Assembly (NCBI RefSeq): GCF_032118995.1
Contig: NC_092657.1
Location: forward strand, 11,387,891 to 11,451,890
Source of the DNA: Asterias amurensis
Lineage: Eukaryota > Echinodermata > Asteroidea > Forcipulatida > Asteriidae
Length of the DNA stretch: 64,000 bases
Direction: 5' to 3'
Shown: positions 33,815-45,800 of the stretch, in pieces
Position numbering within the stretch: the first letter of the stretch is position 1
Layout of the letters: each line of letters starts with the position of its first letter
Notes under the pieces: model-generated
What the model was told of the DNA's origin: nothing
The model's database searches: none
Seen by the model: only the letters and a program-made list of their open reading frames with translations
Program-made: the position numbers and the translations under genes

Positions 33815-36800
33815 GACTGTGACTGTGACTGTGACTGTGACTGTGACTGTGACTGTGACTGTGACTGTGACTGTGATTGTGACTGTGACTGTGACTGTGA
33901 CTGTGACTGTGACTGTGACTGTGACTGTGACTGTGACTGTGACTGTGACTGTGACTGTTACTGTTACTGTTACTGTTACTGTTACTGTTACTGTTATTGT
34001 TATTGTTATTGTTATTGTTATTGTTATTGTTATTGTTATTGTTATTGTTATTGTTATTGTTATTATTATTATTATTATTAATAGTATTACTATTATTATT
34101 AATATTGTTATTATTTCCTCTTATTAATCAAATGAATTTCTCCACGCTTTAATGACACATTGGGAATTGATTGTATCTGTACAGTTGTGGCGAGTGCGTA
34201 ACAAGTTCTTGGGACTGTGATTGGTGCGTATTTGACAATACATGCGCCCATCAAAGTACTGACTGTTCCAACGAATTCTCCATTGTCAACGGTCTCAATG
34301 TTGGTGATGTTATTATATTATTTTCCGTTTGTTTAAAGGCACTGGACACCCTTGGTTAATGTCAAAGACAAGTATTCTAACTTTGTGTATCCCAACATAA
34401 TGTATAAAATAACAAGCCTTTGACAATCTTGGCTCAGTTGGTCATCGAATTTGCAAGAGAAAAATGGCACACGTCACGTACAGCATATTTGGAGATTATA
34501 AATATACTGGTATAAATTATAAACATATCAAATGGAGCAAACTCAATAAAGTTTGAGGAAGTATCTTACTATTTGAAACGCATCAAAGGCAGTGGACACT
34601 GTTATAAATGAAGCATCCGAATGCACACAACTTCGTGTGACAAGGGTGATTTTTTTTCATTATTATCCTGCAAGTTCGACGACCAATTGAGCTCAAGTTT
34701 TCACAGGTTTGTTATTTTATGCTTATGTTAAGATACACCAAGTGAGAAGACTGGGTTTTTTTTATAGACAATTACCAATAGTGTCCAGTGTCTTTAAAAG
34801 TAAAACCAGCAAACTCATCTGTGTTTCCTGTTGATAGATTGTTTGTTCAGGATCCAATCATACAAGGCCCTTCCTGCTTTTGTTTTGTTATATTATGTGC
34901 AACACGATCTTTTGTGAAAAGTGCCTATTTATTTACTCGTCGTGTTATGTTTTTTTGTCATCGGTTTGCTTTTTTTTTTCCAATTCGATTCGATAGGGTT
35001 TATTCAAAATATCACAAAATACCCGACAGAAGTTAAAAAGATCTAAACTGGCGTGTTTACATTCGTTATTGTAAACAATAAAAAAAAACATGAACACCCT
35101 GACTTAAAAAGAGAAGAAAAGCTGTAGGCATATTAGAGGACCAGATTTAGACTTTTTTTCATGTTGAGTCACACAAATTGCAAAAGTTTGTTTTATTGTT
35201 GATTCTTGTTTATTGGGTGGTTATTGATGACATATCCAACATCGGACTAGCCTTGCTCAAGGCAGTCGAATTATTCACTCCGAAAAAAGACCGCACTGTA
35301 TAAACCCCACCAGTATTCACTGTGCATAACATCGCACGACACGATGCCCCCGTACACTATCCGCCTGCGGAGGCCGTCAGGCCGACAGCCTTGTAGGGTC
35401 TGTGTTGAAGCCACTGACCTCATAACTATAATAAGCGAACAGTTCCCACGGTCAGCTCATTACCATAATGCCCGCGAAAGACAAGACATGTCTACATCAC
35501 ATACCATCACCACGGACGCTCAGCGAGCATGATAGGCGTGCGTGATTGGACGTCAAAATGAATAATTCATTTGCCTCACATCCTGTGTTGTCTGATAGGT
35601 CTGACGAAAGATATACATATTCATGGACTCCATACTAGCATATCCGAGAGCCCCCCCAATTTTTGCCACTAGTGGACATTTTTCAATACAACACATTAAA
35701 CCCGGAAGTTACACACCCGACAAGGCTGTCGGCCTGACGGCCTCCGCATGCGGTTAGTGGTTCGAGTGCGGATGACTTGTATGCACAGTAGTCGTACGAT
35801 GTGACAGTGTGCAAACGGGTGGGCCATGCGGTGTGATCGCACGCACCACGCACAGGGTATACGGGTGGGTTTACAGCGACGTCTTTTAGGAGCGAATAAT
35901 GCGACTGACTTGAGCTAGGCTAACATCGGACAAGAGTTTCAAGCCAGAAAAGACCTAATTTGCATATTTAAATAATTGTGGTAATTAGCAATCTTTAAGG
36001 TCAATTATCTCTCAAAATATTCATTTTATGGACAAGGTTTGTGTTGGAGGTGAATAGAAACCTGACCTTGACAATCTGAAAAAACATATTTGTATACTCG
36101 ATTGACCCTTCCCAAATAACTAGGTCAAATGTCAGAGGGTTAAACATGGTTTTGTACACTCAAGTGCCTTTACATGGCATATCATGACAGTGTAATAAAT
36201 ACCATAAATAAATTATTCGGGTTGAATTAATCCCCCTGTACCAATTGACATCTATCAATGACATTCAATGAAATAAAATTCACTCAAATGACCTCTCTAA
36301 CCAGCTAGGTCAAAGGTCAAAGGTCAAGCTTTTTCCGTTTACTTTGCCCATCAGGGTGGATACACTCGCATTACAAGTCTTATTATTTTTAAGGTGTCAA
36401 CTTCATGTGATTCAAAAAATCGACCAGACCTGGATTGTTGTCCCTTTTCTCTGGTAACAGACCTTCACCCCCCCCCCCCATCATCAGGTTTGCTTTGTAC
36501 ATTGTCATTGCACACTTTGGTCTGCAAGTTAACCCTGTAGTAGTGGTACCTTGAATCATCAAATGTTGGGTGTAGTTATTTGATTGTGACACTTTGAGAC
36601 TCTTTGCAACCATGTTGAGTGGACGCAAATCAAGGTTTATTCTGACTTTGGCTGAAGATTGACTACGTCATTGTTTGTTTCTTTTAGGTGTTCTTAAAAA
36701 CTGCAGTAGGGGTGGCCTGATATAGTTTCATTTTGCTGATCGATGTATGTTATAGTTCTCCGTCGGTACGTTTGTCCCTGTTTCCATGGCAAAGGTTGAA

Positions 36801-39800
36801 GAAAGCAGCCAACCGTACATAGACGATAGACACACCTGATGAAATGCCTGATGCCATAGAGATAGTCATGTATTTGAAATCCATATCTACTCTATGCAGA
36901 CCTACCAAGTCTCACGCATTAGGCGTGAGACTCACGCATTTGGGCTCTGTCTCACGCTCACACGCACAGCAACCATTTTCTCACGCATTGGGGCCAAACC
37001 GGGAAAAAAATACAAATTTACGACATGCATTGCCAAATCGCGCTCGTGTGTACACAAAACGCAATCTACAATGTTTGCACAATCTTCAGATTGCACGCAG
37101 TTTATCAGAATCCTCATTTTTTGTACAAACTTTGCACAAACAGAGCGCAGATTTGCAGATTGCGCACGCTTTTGCTCTTCCAGCAGGTTCAGCTAAAATT
37201 CGGCAGAGCGCAAAACGCTTGATGCGCACAAGTTTTTCCCGATTCTTTTAGCAAATTCGTTAAATGCGCTCCACTAGCGAATACACAACAGGCAGAAGAC
37301 GTAAGCGGAGGATTTTGGACATCATTTTTAGTCGATTCTTTTTAGTTTGGAAGGAAATAGTCTGACACAATCGTACCTCCACATTAACCATCAATATCTC
37401 CTGTGTACCTCATGTGAGTTTTAATTTTTCTAAAGAGGTTTTTGATCCATTTTGGAACACCTTTTTGTCCACAATTAAATTTCAAATTTAATTTATTTTT
37501 ATTTGTTGTGTTTAAAAAAGAAAGAAAAAAGTTTGGCTGCGATTTCGAAAGGCCTTCTAAAACTGGCACTTTTTTTCGGGGGGGGGGGGGGGGTTGAGCT
37601 TAGAAAAATCTCACGCATAGCTGGCCTCTAGACTTGGCATCTCTGTCTATGCACTCAATAGTGATTGCCGTCTCTGCCTTACCTCACTTCATTGTTCCGT
37701 CACTGATTTGTTTGTTGCTCTGTCATAGCTACTCAGCTTCTCTATCTTTGTTTCTATCTGAGTCAGGCATCCAGCAACTTTGTCCGTCGTGTGTGCCTCA
37801 CCCATCCCGCTGTTCATGTGTGCTTACACCACGCTCTTGAGGTATTAGTTGCAACCCTGGTTGCCTCAACCATTTTTGCCTCCCCTGTCGTTGCCTCCGC
37901 CGTTATTGTGTTAACCCCCTTCTCTTGCCCCCCCCCCCCCTCGTTGTTGCCTACCCGGTTGTTGCCTCCTTAGTCGTTTGGTCCTAAGTTGTTGCCTCCC
38001 CAACGTTTGCCTCCCCCCTTGCTGTTGCCTCCCCTGATTGTCTCCCCTGTTGTTGCCTCCCGTTGCCTCCCCTATTTTTGCCTCCTCTAATAGTCTCCCA
38101 TGTTGTTGCCTCCCGTTGCCTACCCTGTTGATGCCTCCCCTGATGTTGCCTTCCGACCTGTCCTCCCCCATGTTGTCTTCCCAGTTGGTACCTCCTCAGG
38201 TGTTGCCTCCCCCCTCTGGTGCCTCATGTTGTTACCTCCCAACCCTTGTCTCCCTTGTTGTCTAGTTGTTGCCCGCCTGTTGTTGCCTCCATGTTGTTGT
38301 TGCCTCCGCTTATGTTGCCTCCTCATTGTTGCCTCTCCAGCTGGTACCTTTTTAGGTGTTGCCCCCCCCCCCATTCCTCCCAACTTGTGCCTCCCTTTTT
38401 GATGCCTCATTTATATTCCTTAGAGCACTGTTAACTATACTGATGTAGTGTGGCCATCTTCTTTACAAGAATTGTATCATGTAGAGCACCATCCACCATA
38501 CACTTTCCCACTGAGCATAATAGGTGACCGTATTTACCAGCATAGGTAAAATGGTTATTTTGCTATACTTAGAAACTACCTTGGAGGTTATTAGATAAGC
38601 TATTGCCCCGGTGTTTTCTTGACATCCATAAGTAGCTGAGCTTCATTATAGGACAGACTAAGACTTTCCTCTTACAACTTGCTGAGTTCCATGACAAACC
38701 AAACATAAAATGCAAGTACATTGGCAAATTTTATGATACACTCCAGTCTGCACATGCGGATGCTATTAAAACTGCATTGAAACAAGCTGTGGCGTTTAGG
38801 ACGCATCGCAAGTAAGTGGTCTTTTTACAGTGGTATTTTTATTTTGCTGACACGTTGACCATTGGCCTTTGATCTAGATGATGACTATATAGGTCAAATG
38901 GGACAGGGTGGAATCATTCAACCCAAAGAATTCATTAATTATTTATTACACTGCCATGGTACCATGTACAATGCATTTGAGTGGAGAAAACCAATTAAAC
39001 GCACGTTTAACCCCTTGACCTTTGACATACTTATTTACATTCCCAGGGTCAGGTTTCTATTCACCTCTAACACAAACCTTGTCCTTAAAATGAGTAGTTT
39101 TAGAGATAATTGACATTATAGATTGCTAATTACCACCTAATTTAAATATGCAAATTAGGTCACTTCTGGCTTGAAACTCTTGTCCGATTTTGGATATGTC
39201 ATCAATAACCACCCAATAAACAATAATCAGCAATAAAACAAACTTTTGCAATTAGAGTGACTCAATAGTCTAAATCTGGTCCTCTATATGCACAAAATAT
39301 GATAACAATTTGATTAAATTTGATAACAATTTGAAAACAATTTACCCAACTGATACAGATACTTGTTGATTAAATCACCGTTAATTATACAGTTTCACTA
39401 ATGCTGGAACACTAGGCTCTCGTGTGAAAAGTGTCTACAATTTCACTCGTTGTTTTATGTTTTATGTGGCTCTACTTTAGAATCCTGCTGGGGGAGCAAA
39501 CCGAGGACCAACCTTCTGTCCTCAGCTACAACCGCAGTATGGGGAGGTTCTTGTTCCAGTCGACATTCAAAAAGAAATACAAGTCAATGTCTCCAACATA
39601 CCAGACTCCAACGAGGTTTGTCACATTTTGGTATAACTTAAAGGCAGTGGACACTATTGGTAATTACTCAAACATTTGATTAGCATAAAACCTTACTTGG
39701 TATCGATTAATAGAGAGCTGTTGATAGTATAAAACACTGAGAAACGGCTCCCTCTGAAGTGGAGTAGTTTTCGAGAAAAAAGTAATTTTCTACGAATTTG

Positions 39801-42800
39801 ATTTCGAGACCTCAAGTTTAGAATTTGAGGTCTCGAAATCAAGCATCTGAAAGCACACAACTCCGTGTGACAAGGGTGTGTTATCTTTCATTATTATCTC
39901 GCAAAATCGACGACCGATTGAGCTCAAATTTTCACATATTTGTTATTTTATGCATGAGATACACCAAGTGAGATGATGAGATACACCAAGTGAGAAATCT
40001 GGTCTTTGACAAATACAAATAGTGTCTACTGTCTTTAAAGACACTTGACAATAGTGGGAACTGTCAAAGACTATAGTCTTCTCACTTGGTGTATCTCAAC
40101 ATAATGCACATTACTCGTTACCAAGAAAGGTTTTATGCTAATAATTATTTTGAATAAATACCAATAGTGTCCACTGCTTTTAAAGGAACATTACATAAAC
40201 GGTTGGAAGCACAATTGTGAAGACCCTGGCCAGATTAATATGAAACTTAAATGGTCTATAGAAAACGTCCCTTTAAATATTTCTGACTGAAATGTCATAC
40301 TATTTTGATGATAAATAGTTAATCTAATTTCACGTTTGGAGTGGCGTCAGTATAATTATGTGAAACGGGTATTACGCTCAGGTCGTAAATAATCGCCGAC
40401 TGAAAAGTTAAAATTATAAACCACGGAGGGCTTATAATAACAAATAATTTATTGAACTTGAAATGCGCTCTCTCTATGACCAGCCTTTTTCAGAGCCCAT
40501 AGAAAGAAAAAAAAATAATATCTAGACAGGATGTGTTCTTAGCACCAAGTGAAGCAGCTATAGGGGATGTATGCTCGGAGTTAAACAGCTACTTGGGCGG
40601 ATTGTGTTGAATGTAAATGCTGTTTTAACTTGTTTATAATGCACTTGGTCATCATTTTAATGTATGTTTGATATTATGGTGTACACTAAAACTTTTCGTA
40701 ATAATCGATTAAAAAAAAACAGCTACCAACCTACAGGTTTTGAAAAAACTAAAAACACTTCTGCTGTTGACGGCGCGCGTCAAAGGCCAATGCTTTGACG
40801 TCGTTTGAGGGAGTTTGCTTTGTATTACATCCACGCTCCAACAAAGCGGCTTTAAAAAGTGGAGCTCCCAACTGTGACGTTTTGAGAGTAATTGCGTTAC
40901 GGAGAATTTCGCAAATCTTTAAGAAAAGCGATGGATAAGGAGATTCAAAATGTTTTTTTTTTCACAATTGAAATCTATTTATAATCATATGACTCGATTT
41001 CTTTTTTCATTGAAAACAGTTGAAAAGAAATTCAGAAAAGTTTACGACTTGACATTTTCGTTCGAGCAGGTCTTTAAGAAAGTTGGTTCAGTGATAATCA
41101 TGTTACAAAGCGCCTTGATCTACTTTTATTGATATTTGCATTAAAATAGGCAACAAAATATTGTAATTATTTAAGGCAATTGACACTATTGGTTCTCCAA
41201 ATAATAAGCATACAAACTTACTTGGTAACGAGCACTGGAAAGATGTTGAAAATATAAAACATTGTGAGAAACGGCTCCCTCCGAAGTCAGGTAGTCTTTG
41301 AGAAAGAGGTAATGCAATGGTGTTTTGTTCGTTTATTATTCTCTAGTAAACTCAATGACTTAAATACGCCCAAACTTTCTTGAGGTACTATCCTTGTATC
41401 TTGAGACCTATATTGTCTGACGTAAAACAATCATTTTTTTTTTAGATGAGACAATACACGAGTGAAACATCTTTTTTTTTTACTGTTGTAACTCTCATAG
41501 CTCATTCTTTTTCATGCTAGCTCAACTATAAATGTTCCTTGTTAATTGACAACCTGACACAGAGCGTCCAAGCTACTAGAGTATCATATGACGTCATTAT
41601 TTGTAATAGTCGATCGGTAAGTATTACAAGTTGCTAAAAAGGATAAGTAATTAAGTAATAACACGTTACAGACTGTGCAAACATATTTCTTTTCGCATAT
41701 TTAATGTCAAACAGCTAGATCATGTTTTTGTTTGTCTAAACCATTTCGTATTAAAGCACCGTTAATAAGGATCTACTCATTGTATCTCGAGCAAGTCACA
41801 ACTGTGACAGCTCTCACTGACCAATTGGTTTATCATCTGCCACATCTGGAAATCAAATCCACTGGACCTGCTATCCTGTACTGGGGCATCTGTCAACACT
41901 TCAAAGTGGAATCGCAGACTTTGGCGCCCAATTTAGCATGGGGTTAGGAAAAACAATTTAGTTCTTCCAAAGTTAAGTAAATACCATCCACATCTGTTCA
42001 GGATTCTTATAGCATTCATGGAAAGTAAGAGAAGGCATACACACATTTTTGTCTTCATATTTCTAAACGATATTAGTATAATATGCACAGAGCCACATTG
42101 TGAGTGTTCTCACTGATTTACGATTGCACGTTGACAATATATAGGGGGCGCTTTCCAGGGTTATACCCTCAAATCAAATCAAAAAGTAATAATATTAATT
42201 TGTCCCAGATCCAAATTTAACATTATTAAAATTAACACACATAATAAACACAACTCTTACCTAGAAGATCACAGATGATCAATTTCTGAAAACACCTTTT
42301 GTTTTCCTTTTAAGTACACGTATGAGGCGGACGATGTCAAAGAGTTTGTTGCGCAACTGTCAATAAGTTGGAACAATGACCGGGAGCTGGACGATTTCGA
42401 GCTGGACGATTTCAACAAATTTAACGGTGAGCACAAATACAATTTTGTTGTACACAAAAATGGATACCTTTATACGGAGGCTTTTTGTATAGGATTTACT
42501 ATTTTGCCAGGGCAAATAACTTATCCGGGCGAATAACTACTTTATCCGGGCGAATAACTACTTTGTCCGGGCGAATTAATTTTTTGCACGGCCCATTAAC
42601 TATTTCGCCCGGGCCAATTATTATTTTGCCGAAGCCAACTACTATTTTGCAAGGGCAAATAACTTGTCCGGGCGAATAACTACTTTGTCCGGGCGAATTA
42701 AATTTTTGCACGGCCCATTTACTATTTCGCCTGGGCCAATTATTATTTTGCCCAAGCCAACTACTATTTTGCCAGGGCTAATCATTTTTCCGGGCGAATA

Positions 42801-45800
42801 ACTACTTTGTCCGGGCGAATTAAATTTGTGCACGGCTCATTTACTATTTCGCCCGGGCCAATTATTATTTTGCCCAAGCAAACTACTATTTTGCAAAGGC
42901 CAAGTACTATTGCCCGGTCGAATTACAATTTTGCCTGGGCGATTTACTATTTTGCCTGGGCCAATATATTTATTAACCGGGCCATTTACTCATTTTGCCC
43001 GGGCCAATTACCTTTTAGCCTGGGGTCAATTACTATTTTTGGCAAGACGAATTACTTTGCCCGTGTAATTCTCGCGCGAATACACAAACGCTGAAGAATG
43101 TTTGACTAAGTGCATTTGTATATTCCTGGTGAAATGCTAAACACCCAGTTACTTCCCCTCTGAGGTTTCTTTCCAATCAATTCGGGAGTGTTGCTGAAAC
43201 ACGTAGATTTTATGATTTTGGAAGGCTTATATGGGCAGCCATTGGCCTTTAGTTAAAGCCATTATACACTTTCGGTACAGAAAAAAATAAAAAAATAAAT
43301 TCACAGATTTACAAATAATTTACAGGGTTTACAGAAGGTAATGGTGAAAGACTTCTCTTGAAATATTGTTCCATGAAATGCTTTGCTTTGTGAAAACAAA
43401 TATTAAAACAATGTCAATTCTCGATAGCGAGAATTACGGATTAATTTTAAACACATGTCATGACACGGCGAAACGCGCGGAAGCAAAAGTGGGTTTTCCC
43501 GTTATTTTCTCCCGACTCCGATGACCGATTGAGCCTAAATTTTTACAGGTTTGTTATTTTATATATAAGTTGTGATACACAAAGTGTGGGACTTGGACTA
43601 CAGAAAGTGTATAATGGCTTTAAATACAAAAACATATAACAATGTATTTATACAGATTCTCAATTCAGTGGAAGTGAGTATTTCAAGAAATGTGTCATTC
43701 GTTTTTGCAGTTACGCTTTACAAATGCCATGTAGATCGGCTGGACTGCAGTCGATGTTTGTCAGTAGTTACTGCAAGACCGGAACTGAAATGTCGTTGGT
43801 GTGGTACCCAATGTGCGAACATAGAAAACACAGTGTGTTTGAACAGCGCTTTAGCACCAGGTGGTCAGTGTCCGGCACCATATTTAGAAAGGGTAAGAAA
43901 AAGACGTACACTCTAAAAACTCCCGGGTCAGAATTGACCGGGATTTTGGTCCAAGGGGACCAGACCAATTTCTGGGTCATTTTGACCAGAAGTTTGGTTA
44001 AAGTCACCTGGAAATATATATTTTTTTCTTTCAAACATAAGAGTATATGCTTACGAACAATAAAACAATTTTTTTAGTAATTGTTTGTCACGATTTATAT
44101 GTTTAAAAAATATATAAAGTTGTTGGGGGGGCTGACTCCGCCTACCCCTTTTGTGACGTCAAACGAGGCAGACTTTGCCTGCAATGCGTATATTAAACAC
44201 ACGTGGAAAGTACATGTACGTCCAAGTCGTGAGTTGATACATTTCAAAAAGTGTTTTTCTGCATTCAGCAGCAATACACCTGGTCGGCATTGCCGGAAAA
44301 AAAAAAAAAAAAAAAAAAAAAAGTTTTGAAACGTACAAACTCACGACTTGGTCCGTACATGTACTTTGCAATTGTGTTTACTCTACGCATTACAGGCAAA
44401 GTCTGCCTCGATTTACGTCACGAACAGCGCCCTCTCGGGTCGGGGTCTACTCTTAAATTTGTAAATAACATAAGAACTGATTTTTTAAAAACTTAGTTAA
44501 CTGTTTATTCACATTCCACTCATCAAAACACATATATTAGTGACAAAAGCTTTATTTTGAAAAAAATACCACTTCCAGGTGACTTTAAAAGCGGTGATTT
44601 GAGTCGGATTCCGGAACACATTGTCACGGATTCCAGGTCAAACTGATCCAGAAAATGGGTCTGGCCCACTGGGACCCAATTCCGGATCAATTCTGTTCAA
44701 ATAGTTAAATGTGTACACCATGCCCGGTGTGTCCCAATGTTCCCTTCAATCGACAAGCAATGATTGTATGAATATAATGTTGTTTTGATTGCGAATCCCC
44801 ATGTGAAATGTGATTGCGAGGTCAAAATGTGCCCTAAGCCAAAATGTGACCCGCTCGCGATATTCGTTTTCCAGCTCAGTTTCGGCAGAATCAATAGGGG
44901 GCGCTGTTGCGGGGATTTTCTTCATAGAAAAATATATGAGTTATGCATTAACTGTTGCGTGTTGCTTGCTACACAATACTATGATCACACACACACCCAC
45001 GCACACGGGCAAGGCGCTGATGGTGATAATACGATACACCAACAACATGTTTGTCTGTACTGTTGTGTTTTGTTGTATTGTTTCATAATGCCACAATACA
45101 AAGCGTTCATATCCATGGAGGAAAAAAATATGTTCTTCCTTACACATTCATTAATTTTCTGCAATGGGAATTACCAATCACAAGTTACTAGTTTTTAGTG
45201 GTTATTCCCGTTGGTTATTAAATTGTTGACCAAATACTTTAAAGTCACCTGGAAGTGGTATTTTGTCAAAATGAAGCTTTTTCACTGAATAATGTGTTTT
45301 GATGAGTGGAATATAAATAAGCAATTAAATACGATTTAAAACAAATTAGTTTCCATGTTATTTACAAATTTGAAAATAAGCCCGACCCGAGAGGGCGCTG
45401 TTCGTGACGTCAATCGAGGCGCGATGAATCGCATGCAGTGCCAACACAAGATAGTGACGCTTGGCGCAAGCTAAAAACATGCCCTCAAAGTTGAAACAAT
45501 ACCTGATTTGTTTCACGTTAGTCAAATGCTCATTGAGGTTGTTACGTCTTTCAGGTACCTTCTTCGACTTTCCCACTAGCTGGACAAATTGTTGGGATTG
45601 CGTCTTGTTTTAGAAAAGAACTTTTCTCTTCGTGTCAAAATGTGTAGTGTTTTCCGGATTCTCGAAGGACGACGGCTCGAAGTGTTTGCTGCACAGCGCT
45701 GGCAAAGACTTGCAAACTGACCCCATCTTTACTTGTTTTGCTGCATCCATGCAGCAATACACCTGGTAGACATTGCTGGAAAAATGCAAGAAAAAAACTT

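Noticed and set aside
33813..34127. 104-codon open frame of alternating Thr-Val and Ile-Val
   Set aside because: It is a direct reading of the TGTGAC/TGTTAT microsatellite.
37911..38410. Overlapping Gly/Arg/Gln-rich (minus) and Leu/Pro-rich (plus) open frames
   Set aside because: Produced by the GTTGCCTCC minisatellite; no start context or splice support.
38652..38811. Treating this exon-like frame as part of the receptor
   Set aside because: Its 3' phase (2) is incompatible with exon 9 (phase 0), and the peptide does not resemble IPT or PSI.
39431..39679. Alternative frame through exon 9 (starting [16 protein letters not shown])
   Set aside because: The frame with GPTFCPQL...VPVDIQ matches plexin IPT2 and keeps phase with exon 10; the other frame runs into intron on both sides.
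42485..43094. Open frames with SGRITT-like protein repeats on both strands
   Set aside because: Artefact of the CCGGGCGAAT satellite.
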